Origin: Chloroflexota bacterium
Lineage (GTDB): Bacteria > Chloroflexota > Limnocylindria > QHBO01
Length of the DNA stretch: 64,000 bases
NCBI GenBank assembly: GCA_040902225.1
Contig: JBBDXT010000007.1
Location: 1-64,000, forward strand
Direction of reading: 5' to 3'
The notes below the pieces were generated by a model. The model had not been told where the DNA came from and ran no database searches. It saw only the letters and a program-made list of their open reading frames with translations. This document shows, piece by piece, positions 41,600 through 51,459 of this stretch (position 1 is the stretch's first letter; each line of letters opens with the position of its first letter). The position numbers and the translations under genes are program-made.

Positions 41600-42628
41600 T
41601 CAGGCGAGCACTGCGCGGACCTCCCCGACGATGTCGCCGCGTGGGTCGACGATCCTTGGCGCCGTGCGCTCGCGCACGCGCGCAAGCCCTTCCGCGTCAA
41701 GCACGCCGAGTCGCGCCAGGGCAGCAGAGGCCGCCACGTCACCTGCTCGACGGGCGAGGTCGCCGTCCTCGATCTTCACCGCCAGCCCAACAGGGGCGTT
41801 GGCCGTCCCGTTCTTCAGCACCCCGATCGCCCGGATGCCCTCCGCGCCCGCCTTCGACACCAGCCGCCCGGGTCGCGCCCTCATCAGCTCGGTGTCAAAC
41901 CGGCGCCGGTCGCCGGCGACGAGCTCGGGGTGGGCCGTCATCGCGTCGCGGATCCGCTCCAATGCCATCCGTAGCGCGGCATCTGGTACCGAGGAGGGGT
42001 CCGCGAGGCGCGCGAAGGCCAGCGCCAGGCCGCGAAGTGGCAGTCCGAACGACACGACGCCGCAGCCGTCGGTGGCAGTTTCGATCGCGGACCTGGCAAT
42101 GCCGCTCATGAGCGCAACCGTGTCGAGTGCCAGCTCCTGCACGGGGTGATCGGGCTGCCAGTAGGTCTCGATCGGCCAGCCGGCGGCCTTGGCATGGAGG
42201 GCCATCGCAGCATGCTTGCCTGAGCAGTTGTGCCGCAGCGGGGTGAGCGGCTCACCGTCGCGGATCAGGCGCTGTGCCGTCTCGACATCGAATGGCGGGT
42301 GGACGCCGCAGGCCAGCACGTCGCGGGTGAGCCCGCCTGCCCGCAGGACGGCCTGGACCGTTCGTACGTGACGATCCTCGCCGGAATGAGAGGCGGCCAT
42401 GATCGCAAGCGACTCGGTCGGGTTTGGAAAGTCGTACGCGTCGAACCGGCCGGAGGCGACGAAGGGTGCGAGCTGGAATGGCTTCGCCGAGGACCGAATG
42501 AAGGCGAACTCGTCGGGGTCACCGAAGGACCAGGTCAACTCCCCAGTTGGCGAGACGACTGCGATCGAGCCGCGGTGGCGCGACTCGACCCGATCGCCGC
42601 GAGTGACCTCGACCAGGAGGCGGGCCAC
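41600..42628 (-). CDS. L-asparaginase II family protein
   Basis: The 342-residue protein matches the asparaginase II family (thermolabile type of Rhizobium etli) with FIRSSAKPFQ (about 43-52), MAASHSGEDRHV, HNCSGKHA (about 133-140) and TDGCGVV. The Ser-Ser-Lys and the Cys/His set of this family are visible. It would hydrolyse asparagine to aspartate and ammonia. It starts at GTG 42628 only 20 bp after the bactofilin stop, so it is likely co-transcribed with it. Confidence 0.88.
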   Translation of the reverse strand: MARLLVEVTRGDRVESRHRGSIAVVSPTGELTWSFGDPDEFAFIRSSAKPFQLAPFVASGRFDAYDFPNPTESLAIMAASHSGEDRHVRTVQAVLRAGGLTRDVLACGVHPPFDVETAQRLIRDGEPLTPLRHNCSGKHAAMALHAKAAGWPIETYWQPDHPVQELALDTVALMSGIARSAIETATDGCGVVSFGLPLRGLALAFARLADPSSVPDAALRMALERIRDAMTAHPELVAGDRRRFDTELMRARPGRLVSKAGAEGIRAIGVLKNGTANAPVGLAVKIEDGDLARRAGDVAASAALARLGVLDAEGLARVRERTAPRIVDPRGDIVGEVRAVLA

Positions 42629-42648
42629 CCGGGCGCGGACCTATCGGG

Positions 42649-43296
42649 TCAGGAGTTGCTGCCGGTGCCGGTGCCCGAGGCGGCCCGGTCGGGCGCGGGC
42701 TGACCCTCGCGATCCTTGTTGAAGATGCTCCCCTGGCCCTGCGACGCGGCGGACGACTGGGCGGCAGGCTGTGCGGTGCCCCCGCCCTTGGCGGGTGCGC
42801 TGGCGGCCGCCGGTGTGGGGGCGTTGGAGGAGGCGCGGCCCTCGGGGGTCATCATGACGCCGCCCTCGAAGTGGGCACCCTCCTTGACGACCAGGACCTG
42901 GGCCTTGACCTTGCCCTTGACCCGGCCGGTCGAGCCGATCTCGAAGCGGCCGCCGCAGTCGACGTCCCCCTCGTAATCGCCGTTAATGATCACGTTCGCG
43001 GCGGTGATCGAGCTGCGAACCTTTGCCTGTGGGCTGATGATCAGGGTCCCGGAGCACTCGATCTCACCGCTCGCCTCGCCCTCGATCCGCAGGTCGCGGT
43101 CCGAGACGTACTTGCCGTTGAAGCGGGCGTGCGGATCGATGACGCTCTCGTTGCCCGGATCTGGGCGGCGGAACTCCATCGGATTGGGCGACGTCATCTC
43201 TGCCTCATCGGGAAAGCTATCGGGATACAGGTTGCCGACGACGTCCTCGCGGAGGCCAGAGTCGGCCTTGGTGTCTCGCTTGGTTCCGAAGACCAC
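42649..43296 (-). CDS. Bactofilin
   Basis: GTG 43296 is chosen because GGAAGGAG lies upstream; the frame further out (to 43407) crosses this site and has no signal. The 215-residue protein has a short N-terminal region and the right-handed beta-helix DUF583 core (about 60-155), with repeated hydrophobic turns such as GEIECSGTLII, KVRSSITAANVIING, DYEGDVDCGGRFEIG and VKGKVKAQVLVV. A Pro/Ala/Gln-rich tail follows. Bactofilins polymerise without nucleotide as cytoskeletal filaments linked to cell-wall or polarity functions. It diverges from upp. Confidence 0.9.
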   Translation of the reverse strand: MVFGTKRDTKADSGLREDVVGNLYPDSFPDEAEMTSPNPMEFRRPDPGNESVIDPHARFNGKYVSDRDLRIEGEASGEIECSGTLIISPQAKVRSSITAANVIINGDYEGDVDCGGRFEIGSTGRVKGKVKAQVLVVKEGAHFEGGVMMTPEGRASSNAPTPAAASAPAKGGGTAQPAAQSSAASQGQGSIFNKDREGQPAPDRAASGTGTGSNS

Positions 43297-43420
43297 AGCT
43301 GGCTCCTTCCTCTGCGTCGCGGAGCACAACGTGCTGGCACAGGGCGCGACGAATCGGCGTAAGGACGGATAGCCTAGCAGCCAAACGGAAATCGAGGTAG
43401 TGGGCAATCCGGGCGCCGCC

Positions 43421-43426
43421 TAGAAT
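43421..43426 (+). promoter_or_regulatory. -10 box for leaderless upp
   Basis: TAGAAT lies 7 bp before the ATG. Confidence 0.55.
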
Positions 43427-43433
43427 TCGCCCG

Positions 43434-44165
43434 ATGGATGCCGCCCGATTCCCGAATCTGCACGTCTCGCAGCACCCGCTGGTCGCGCACAAGCTCGCCC
43501 TGCTGCGGGACCGAACAACCGAGCCCAAGAAGTTCCGCGAGCTGGTTCGTGAGCTCTCCTGGCTGCTCGGCTACGAGGCGATGGCCGACCTGACCACTCG
43601 GCCGATCACCGTCGAGACGCCGCTGGAGCCGATGGCCGGCGTCGAGCTCGAGCCGAAGGTCGGGCTCGTCCCCGTGCTGCGGGCCGGCCTGGGAATGGTG
43701 GATGCCATGCTCGAGCTGATGCCGAGCGCCGAGGTGTGGCATATCGGCCTGTACCGCGATGAGCGCAGCCTGAAGCCGGTCGAGTACTACAACAAGCTTC
43801 CCGACGCTGCCACTGTGCAGGTCTGCCTCATCCTGGACCCGATGCTGGCGACCGGCGGCTCGTCGTCCGCCACGGTCGACATCCTCAAGGCCTGGGGCGC
43901 CGCCCGCGTCAAGCAGGTCTCGCTGATCGCCGCCCCAGAGGGGGTGGCAACGCTCTCGGCCGCGCATCCCGACGTCGCCATCCACGTCGGTGCCGTCGAC
44001 CGAGCGCTGAATGAGCGAGGGTACATCGTGCCCGGCCTGGGCGACGCCGGGGATCGGCAGTTCGGAACCTTCGCAGGGCCATCATCCGAGCCGGGGCACG
44101 ATCCTGCGGACGAGACCGCGGAAGTGGTGCGGCGCCTGCAGCGCAACCTCGCCGGCGACGTGTAA
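43434..44165 (+). CDS. upp: Uracil phosphoribosyltransferase
   Basis: The 243-residue enzyme makes UMP from uracil and PRPP in pyrimidine salvage. The PRPP loop [14 protein letters not shown] (131-144) and the C-terminal uracil-binding [16 protein letters not shown] are conserved. It is about 30 residues longer than the usual 209-residue Upp because of an acidic C-terminal extension after the FGT motif. A -10 box lies 7 bp before the ATG; the divergent bactofilin has its own leader and ribosome-binding site. Confidence 0.94.
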   Translation: MDAARFPNLHVSQHPLVAHKLALLRDRTTEPKKFRELVRELSWLLGYEAMADLTTRPITVETPLEPMAGVELEPKVGLVPVLRAGLGMVDAMLELMPSAEVWHIGLYRDERSLKPVEYYNKLPDAATVQVCLILDPMLATGGSSSATVDILKAWGAARVKQVSLIAAPEGVATLSAAHPDVAIHVGAVDRALNERGYIVPGLGDAGDRQFGTFAGPSSEPGHDPADETAEVVRRLQRNLAGDV

Positions 44166-44489
44166 CGGCGAGCGTCGTCCCGGGCGGTTATTCAGCAACA
44201 GACTGGTCGGTCGGGCGAACCCTTGGACCTGTCGCTCCGCCCACGCAGCAGTCACCCAGAGACTGAGGCGTCGGAGGAAGGCGTGCCGGTGGACATACCA
44301 GTGCCCCTGTGAATAACGGCCGGCACGCGGCCGGTTCCGGGCAACGAAGTGCCCCGAAGGAACCGCCGCCGGTCCGTTGATGCAATCTCGGGTGCCCTTG
44401 GCTGCCCCTTCGGGACAACCAGAGAATAGGCGCCGGCCCACCGGCATGGCAATCCCACTTATCCCCGAATTTCAAGGAACCTTCATAAC
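44166..44489. ncRNA. Gene-free, highly structured stretch; candidate non-coding RNA
   Basis: No coding frame is credible here. Several helices are visible. GTTATTCA (44187-44194) pairs with TGAATAAC (44310-44317). CGGCCG-GCACG-CGGCCG (44317-44333) forms a hairpin. GGTTCC-GGGCA (44333-44343) pairs with TGCCC and GGAACC (44350-44354 and 44359-44364). A further hairpin CCC-CTTC-GGG closes near 44405-44414. The sequence does not match RNase P RNA, tmRNA or 6S RNA on either strand. DnaA-box-like nonamers occur at 44308-44316 (TTATTCACA, minus) and 44490-44498 (TTGTCCACA, plus), so a protein-binding role is also possible. Confidence 0.35.
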
Positions 44490-44948
44490 TTGTCCACAGC
44501 CCATCCCCGAGTCGGGCGCTACGCTGGCGGCATTACCAAGCGCCGCGTCCTGTTCGTGTGCACGCACAACTCGGCCCGCTCGCAGATGGCGGAGGGGATG
44601 CTGCGGGCCTGGGCCAGCGACCGCTTCGAGGTCTCCAGCGGCGGGATCGAGGCGACCGGCGTTCGCCCCGAGGCGATCGCCGTCATGCACGAGCTCGGGA
44701 TCGATATCAGCGCTCACGCATCCAAGACGATCGAGCAGTTCATGGGTCAGCCGTGGGACTGGCTGATCCCGGTCTGCGAGGAAGGATGCGAGGCCTGTCC
44801 ATACGTCCCCGGGGCAAAGGCGGTCCTTCGCTGGTCGTTCGACGACCCGTCGAGCGCCACCGGCAGCGAGGAGCAGCGCCTGGCCGAGTTTCGTCGCGTG
44901 CGGGACGAGCTGGCGACCGCCATCCACGCTTTCGTGGCGGCGAACTGA
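44490..44948 (+). CDS. arsC: Arsenate reductase-type low-molecular-weight phosphatase
   Basis: The 152-residue protein has the LMW-PTPase loop C24-THNSA-R30 with [17 protein letters not shown], and the C-terminal cysteines C96, C100 and C103 that thioredoxin-coupled arsenate reductases use for disulphide relay. It could reduce arsenate or act as a phosphatase. The start is uncertain: TTG 44490 is the only start codon before the catalytic loop, with AAGGAA upstream, and it coincides with a DnaA-box-like TTGTCCACA. No arsB or arsR lies nearby. Confidence 0.8.
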   Translation: MSTAHPRVGRYAGGITKRRVLFVCTHNSARSQMAEGMLRAWASDRFEVSSGGIEATGVRPEAIAVMHELGIDISAHASKTIEQFMGQPWDWLIPVCEEGCEACPYVPGAKAVLRWSFDDPSSATGSEEQRLAEFRRVRDELATAIHAFVAAN

Positions 44949-44984
44949 GCCTGGGTCGCCCGGCCTCCGCGAAAGGCGCTGCGC

Positions 44985-44990
44985 TAGACT
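44985..44990 (+). promoter_or_regulatory. -10 box for leaderless mdh
   Basis: TAGACT lies 8 bp before the ATG. Confidence 0.55.
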
Positions 44991-44998
44991 CGCTCGCG

Positions 44999-45984
44999 AT
45001 GCCCGACTCGCACGTGAAGGTGGCGGTCACCGGCGCCGCCGGACAGATCGGCTACGCCCTCCTCTTCCGGATCGCCTCCGGCCAGATGTTCGGCCCGCGC
45101 ACCACCGTCGACCTGCACCTGTTGGAGCTCGAGGCTGCCCTGCCAGCGCTCGAGGGGGTGGCGATGGAGGTGGAGGACTGCGCCTTCCCGCTGCTGCGGC
45201 GTGTGGTGCGGACATCCAGCGCCGACGAGGCCTTCGCCGGGGTCAACTGGGCCCTGCTGGTGGGGGCGGTCCCGCGCAAAGCGGGGATGGAGCGCAAGGA
45301 TTTGCTGACCATCAACGGCGGCATCTTCTCAACGCAGGGCCGGGCGATCGCCCGCAACGCCGCGCCGGACGTCCGGACGCTGGTGGTCGGCAACCCGTGC
45401 AACACCAACTGCCTGATCGCCGCCGCGAATGCGCCGGAGATCCCAGCCGACCGATGGTTCGCGATGACCATGCTCGACGAGAACCGTGGCCGCTCACAGC
45501 TGGCGGCGCGAGCGGGCGTGCCGGTCGAAGCGGTGATGGACCTCGCGATCTGGGGCAACCACTCCTCGACCCAGTTTCCCGATTTCTACCATGCCCGGAT
45601 CAGTGGTCAGGGGGCAGCCGAGGTCATCGACGATGAGGCCTGGCTGCAGGGCGACTTCATCAGCATCGTCCAGCAGCGCGGTGCGGCGATCATCGCGGCT
45701 CGCGGTCAATCGAGCGCCGCCAGCGCGGCCAACGCCGTGATCGACACCGTTCGCAACATCACCCAGCCGAGCGGCGAGATCTTCAGCTCCGCGATCCCGG
45801 CACCCGCGGAAGGCGGCTACGGCGTTCCAGAGGGGATCGTCTTCGGCTACCCGCTGCGCGCGGGCGCGCCGGGCAGCGTCAAGGTCGAGCCCGGAATCGT
45901 CCACAATGCGTGGGCACAGGCCAGGGTCGACGCGAGTCTGGCCGAGCTGATCGAGGAGCGCGAAGCGGTCATGGAACATATCCG

Positions 45985-45988
<4 letters not shown>
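44999..45988 (+). CDS. mdh: Malate dehydrogenase
   Basis: ATG 44999 gives 329 residues with the NAD-binding loop [11 protein letters not shown] (11-21), the substrate-binding [10 protein letters not shown] and the active-site His in WGNHSSTQ. The layout is the cytosolic-type MDH of Thermus and Actinobacteria (about 327-329 residues). It interconverts malate and oxaloacetate in the TCA cycle. Its stop overlaps the ATG of citrate synthase (ATGA), so the two TCA enzymes are made from one mRNA, transcribed from a -10 box right at the start codon. Confidence 0.95.
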
Positions 45989-47292
<1,304 letters not shown>

Positions 47293-47302
47293 GGCCCGGC
47301 AC

Positions 47303-48082
47303 ATGCGACTGACAGTCCTGGGGCGCAGCCCCGCGCGTCCAAATCCCGGCGAGGCGTGTGCCGGCTACCTGGTCGAGGGTGGCGGCTCGCGCATCCTGAT
47401 GGACGTTGGGCCGGGTGTGGTGGCGCAGCTGCTGCGCCGCAACACGCCCGACGAGCTCGACGCGGTGGTGATCAGCCACATGCACACGGACCACTGCCTC
47501 GACCTGATCACGCTCCGCTACAGCTACCCGTGGATCGACGTCGCCAAGCGGCGGCTGACCGTGATCGTGCCGCCGGGCTCCACCGGCCAGCTGGCGGAGA
47601 TGGCGCTCGGCGCGGGCTACGCCAACTTCTTCGACAAGAGCTTCATCTTCGTGGAGCACGACGGCAAGCGGCCGATCGAGGTCGGCAACCTGCGCCTTGA
47701 GCCGGAGGAGACGCAGCACTACGTGCGTACCTGGGGCTTCCGCATCTCCGCAACCGGGGCCGATGAGGACCCTGATCGGATCCTGACCTACTCAGCCGAC
47801 TCCGGGCCGTGTGACGCGCTGCCGCGCCTGGCCGACGGCGCCGAGCTGTTCCTGTGCGAGGCGGCCCTGCGATCGCTCAAAGAGGACGACCCCGAGCCGC
47901 AGAGCCGCGGGCATCTGCTGCCTTCGGAGGCGGCCGCGACTGCGCAGGACGCGCGGGCGCGGAAGCTGCTGCTGACCCACATCCCGGTCGCTGACGGCGG
48001 TGAGTGGGCGCTGACGGAGGCCCGTTCGGCCTACGACGGATCGGTCGAGATCGCAGAGCCGCTGCAAAGCTACGAGGTCTGA
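47303..48082 (+). CDS. MBL-fold metallohydrolase (RNase Z-like family)
   Basis: The 259-residue protein has the metal motif ISHMHTDHCLD (about 57-67), with further ligands in EETQHYVRTWG and YSADSG, and a terminal His in LLTHIP. The arrangement resembles the cAMP phosphodiesterase/RNase Z-like group of MBL hydrolases. It starts 10 bp after citrate synthase and its end overlaps the convergent membrane protein gene by 13 bp. The substrate is unknown. Confidence 0.85.
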   Translation: MRLTVLGRSPARPNPGEACAGYLVEGGGSRILMDVGPGVVAQLLRRNTPDELDAVVISHMHTDHCLDLITLRYSYPWIDVAKRRLTVIVPPGSTGQLAEMALGAGYANFFDKSFIFVEHDGKRPIEVGNLRLEPEETQHYVRTWGFRISATGADEDPDRILTYSADSGPCDALPRLADGAELFLCEAALRSLKEDDPEPQSRGHLLPSEAAATAQDARARKLLLTHIPVADGGEWALTEARSAYDGSVEIAEPLQSYEV

Positions 48083-48615
48083 TCGGCTTCCGACACGACT
48101 CGCGCAGCGCCGATGTAGCGATCCGCCGACCAGGTGGCAAGCGCCCACAGCACCGATACCGCCAATGTGATGCCGAAGACGGCGACCGTCACGCGTAGCG
48201 CGCCGCCACCCAGCACCGCCTCCATCACGACCGTCACCAGCAGCAGACCGCCGATCACGATCGCCGCCATCACCAGCCCGATCTTGGCCGCGGTCACCAC
48301 GAACCAGCCCAGCGACCGGCTCTGGGCCCGGCCGGTCAGCCACAGGACGGTTGGGCCGGTCGCCCCGTACAGCGAGACATAGAGCCCCGGCGCGCCGAAG
48401 AGGTGCTCGGTCCCCAGGCGCAGCTGCAGCACCAGCGCCGCGAGTAGCCAGGCCGCCAGCAGCGCGCTTCCCGCCCCAACGCCGATCAGCCACACCAGCA
48501 GCAGGGTGGCGGTGCCGCCGGAGAGACGCTCGACCAGCTCGCCGTCATTCCCCTCGACCAGCCTGGTCGGCCCGTCCTCGGGGAGCTGCGGGGGGACCTC
48601 GTCGGGCACCGTCAC
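48070..48615 (-). CDS. Predicted four-helix membrane protein
   Basis: The 181-residue protein has an acidic N-terminus of about 35 residues and four hydrophobic segments (about 36-66, 74-95, 103-130 and 136-158). It starts at GTG 48615 overlapping the stop of the PLP enzyme gene (GTGA), so it is the last gene of a minus-strand operon with mmsA and the cystathionine synthase/lyase. No family is recognised. Confidence 0.6.
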   Translation of the reverse strand: MTVPDEVPPQLPEDGPTRLVEGNDGELVERLSGGTATLLLVWLIGVGAGSALLAAWLLAALVLQLRLGTEHLFGAPGLYVSLYGATGPTVLWLTGRAQSRSLGWFVVTAAKIGLVMAAIVIGGLLLVTVVMEAVLGGGALRVTVAVFGITLAVSVLWALATWSADRYIGAARVVSEADQTS

Positions 48616-49766
48616 GCGGAGGCGACCTGCAACGCCGCCTCCAGGTCGGCGATCAGGTCCTCGACCGCCTCGATCCCCACCGAGAGGCGAACCAGGTCCG
48701 CGGGCACCTCCAGCGGCGAGCCGGCAGCCGAGAGATGCGTCATCACCGCCGGCAATTCGATCAGCGACTCGACCGCCCCCAGGGATTCGGCAAGCGTGAA
48801 GAGGCGGGTCGCCTCCGCCAGGCGACGGGCCGCGGGCTCTCCGCCGGCCAGCTCGAAGCTGAGCATCGCCCCGGGGAGGCGCATCTGCCGAAGCGTCAGC
48901 TCGTGCTGGGGGTGATCGGGCAGGCCGGGGTAGTAGACCCGCGTGACCGCGCCCCGGCCGGCGAGCCAGTCGGCGATGAGAGCCGCGTTGGCCGACGCTC
49001 GCTCCATGCGCAGCGCGACGGTGCGCATGCCACGCATCACCAGCCAGCAGTCGAACGGAGATGGGACCGCGCCGGCGGCGTTCTGGTGGAATCGCAGCTT
49101 CTCCTCGAGGTCGTCGCGGCGGGTGACGAGCAGCCCGCTGATCACGTCCGAGTGCCCGGAGAGGTACTTGGTGGCCGAGTGCACAACGACGTCGGCGCCC
49201 AGCTCCAGCGGCCGCTGCAGGAACGGTGTCGCAAAGGTGTTGTCGACCACGGTCAGCGCGCCGGCCACGGCCGCCAGCCGCGCCACGGCGCTGATGTCGA
49301 TTACCTTGAGGAGCGGGTTCGTCGGTGTCTCGACCCAGACCATGCGCGGAGCGGGCGTCCCGCCCAGCGCCGCGGCGAGCGCGTCGAGGTCGCGCAGGTC
49401 CACCGCATCGGTCTGCACCCCATATCGGCTCCAGACCTTCGAGGCAAGGCGCCAGGTGCCTCCATACGCGTCGTCCGACAGGATCAGCCGGTCGCCCGGG
49501 TCGAGCAGGTAGAGCACGTTCTGCGTCGCCGCCAGTCCTGAGGCATAGGCAAGCCCGTGAGTGCCGCCCTCGAGCTCCGCGATCGCGGCCTCCAGCGCCT
49601 GGCGAGTCGGATTGCCGCTCCGTCCGTACTCGTAGCCTCGGCGCGGCTTGCCGACGCCGTCCTGCCGGAAGGTGGCGCTCATCTGGATCGACGGCGAGAC
49701 GCCGCCGCTGATCTCGTCGGGCTCCGCGCCGGCGTGGACGGCCAGCGTCTCGAATCGGTCTGTCAT
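48612..49766 (-). CDS. metB: Cystathionine gamma-synthase/lyase family PLP enzyme
   Basis: The 384-residue Cys/Met-metabolism enzyme has the PLP Lys in SATKYLSGHSDV (about 195-206), the RSGNPT motif near 49 and the YASGLAA loop. It belongs to the cystathionine gamma-synthase, gamma-lyase and O-acetylhomoserine sulfhydrylase family. Which reaction it performs cannot be read from sequence; metB is the most common assignment. The gene follows methylmalonate-semialdehyde dehydrogenase by eight bases. Confidence 0.85.
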   Translation of the reverse strand: MTDRFETLAVHAGAEPDEISGGVSPSIQMSATFRQDGVGKPRRGYEYGRSGNPTRQALEAAIAELEGGTHGLAYASGLAATQNVLYLLDPGDRLILSDDAYGGTWRLASKVWSRYGVQTDAVDLRDLDALAAALGGTPAPRMVWVETPTNPLLKVIDISAVARLAAVAGALTVVDNTFATPFLQRPLELGADVVVHSATKYLSGHSDVISGLLVTRRDDLEEKLRFHQNAAGAVPSPFDCWLVMRGMRTVALRMERASANAALIADWLAGRGAVTRVYYPGLPDHPQHELTLRQMRLPGAMLSFELAGGEPAARRLAEATRLFTLAESLGAVESLIELPAVMTHLSAAGSPLEVPADLVRLSVGIEAVEDLIADLEAALQVASA

Positions 49767-49774
49767 TCAGGTTG

Positions 49775-51313
49775 TCAGCGGGTGCGTGGGAAGCCCAGGT
49801 CGACCTTGCTCGTCGCCGGATCGGGCCAGCGGGAGGTGACTACCTTGGCCCGCGTATAGAACTGCACTCCCTCAGGACCGTACATGTGCAGGTCACCGAA
49901 GAGCGACGCCTTCCAGCCGCCGAAGGAGTAGTAGGCGACCGGCACCGGGATCGGCACGTTGATGCCGACCATCCCGACGTTGACGTCGAACTGGAACTGG
50001 CGCGCTGCCCCACCGTCGCGGGTGTAGATGGCCGTGCCATTGGCGTACGGGTTGTCGTCGAGTACCTTCATCGCATCGGTGTAGGTGGGGACGCGCACGA
50101 TCTCGAGCACAGGCCCGAAGATCTCGTTGCGGTAGCAATCCATCTCCGGCGTCACGTTGTCGAGCAGCGACACGCCCAGGAAGAAGCCCTTTCCCTCCTG
50201 GTAGAGCGCGTGCTTCCGGCCGTCGACCTGCAGCGTCGCGCCCTGCGCGGGGCCGCTCTCCAGGTACGAGGCCACCTTGTCGCGGTGCTCGCGCGTGATC
50301 AGCGGGCCCATCTCGGCGTCGCCGTCAGTGCCGGGGCCGACCTTGATCTTCGGCAGGCGCCGCTCGATGGCGTCTACCAGCGGGTCGGCCACGTCGCCGA
50401 CTGCCACGACCACGCTGATCGCCATGCAGCGCTCGCCGGCTGAGCCGTAGGCGGCAGAGACGGCGGCATCGGCGGCCATCTCGATATCGGCGTCCGGCAG
50501 GACCACCATGTGGTTCTTGGCCCCGCCGAGTGCCTGGACGCGCTTCCCATTCCTGGTGCCCGTCTCATAAATGTGGCGCGCCACCGGCGTCGAGCCCACG
50601 AACGAGACAGCGGCGATGTCCGGGTGCTCGAGGATACGGTCGACCGCAACCCGGTCGCCCTGCACCACGTTGAAGACGCCGTCGGGCACCCCGGCCTCCT
50701 TCAGCAGCTCCCCCAGGTAGACCGATGCCGACGGATCCTTCTCGGACGGCTTGAGCACGAACGTGTTGCCGCAGGCGATGGCGTTGCCGAACATCCACAT
50801 CGGCACCATGGCCGGGAAGTTGAAGGGAGTGATGCCGGCAGCCACGCCGAGGGGCTGGCGGATCTGGTAGACGTCGATGCCGGAGCTGACCTGCTCGCTG
50901 AAGCCGCCCTTGAGCAGGTGCGGGATGCCGGTCGCGAACTCGAGGTTCTCGAGGCCGCGCGCCACCTCGCCCAGGGCGTCGCTCGGCACCTTGCCGTGCT
51001 CGCGGGTCAGGTGCGCGGCAATCTCCCCTCGATGCTCCTCGACCAGGTTGCGGATGCGGAACAGGATCTCAGTTCGGCGGCCGAGGCTGGTCGCGCGCCA
51101 GGCCGGGAACGCGGCGTTGGCCGCCGCGACCGCCGCGTCGACCTCCTCGACCGACGCGAAGTCGACCTCGCGCGCCAGCTCGCCGGTGGCGGGGTTGTAG
51201 ACCGGCCCGCTGCGCCCGCTGCTGCCCGCCACGCGAGCGCCATTGATCCAGTGGCTGATGCGCTCGGCGGTATGAGCGCCCGTGCCGGCGGGGGGCTGGG
51301 CGACGGTGGTCAT
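49775..51313 (-). CDS. mmsA: Methylmalonate-semialdehyde dehydrogenase (CoA-acylating)
   Basis: The 512-residue aldehyde dehydrogenase has the catalytic Cys in GSAGERCMAIS, the NAD region FVGSTPVARHIYETG and the ITPFNFPAMVPMWMFGNAIACGN pattern in which the asparagine is part of the active site. The absence of the conserved general-base Glu, with GGAKNHMV in its place, marks the CoA-acylating MMSDH class used in valine, pyrimidine or inositol breakdown. It heads an operon with the cystathionine synthase/lyase gene. Confidence 0.92.
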   Translation of the reverse strand: MTTVAQPPAGTGAHTAERISHWINGARVAGSSGRSGPVYNPATGELAREVDFASVEEVDAAVAAANAAFPAWRATSLGRRTEILFRIRNLVEEHRGEIAAHLTREHGKVPSDALGEVARGLENLEFATGIPHLLKGGFSEQVSSGIDVYQIRQPLGVAAGITPFNFPAMVPMWMFGNAIACGNTFVLKPSEKDPSASVYLGELLKEAGVPDGVFNVVQGDRVAVDRILEHPDIAAVSFVGSTPVARHIYETGTRNGKRVQALGGAKNHMVVLPDADIEMAADAAVSAAYGSAGERCMAISVVVAVGDVADPLVDAIERRLPKIKVGPGTDGDAEMGPLITREHRDKVASYLESGPAQGATLQVDGRKHALYQEGKGFFLGVSLLDNVTPEMDCYRNEIFGPVLEIVRVPTYTDAMKVLDDNPYANGTAIYTRDGGAARQFQFDVNVGMVGINVPIPVPVAYYSFGGWKASLFGDLHMYGPEGVQFYTRAKVVTSRWPDPATSKVDLGFPRTR

Positions 51314-51459
51314 GCGGGAGCGGCTCCGTTGTGCGTGAGGGAAAGAGTACCCCGCGAGGGCCTAGATTGCCTATGCATGCCTTGTGGCCGTAGGTCGCGC
51401 GGGCTTGGACCGACTCGGCTTTGGACTCCTCGACGGAGGACCCCCGTCAGGCCGCGGAA

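Noticed and set aside
44380-44425. Resemblance of the minus strand to the SRP RNA tip (CCGAAGGGGCAGCCAAGG)
   Set aside because: The conserved 5' half of the SRP asymmetric loop (ACCAGGUC) is missing and the helices do not fold as domain IV.
44166-44489. RNase P RNA or tmRNA in the interval after upp
   Set aside because: Neither the P4 core (GAGGAAAGUCC and ACAGAA) nor a tmRNA tag or tRNA-like end is present on either strand.
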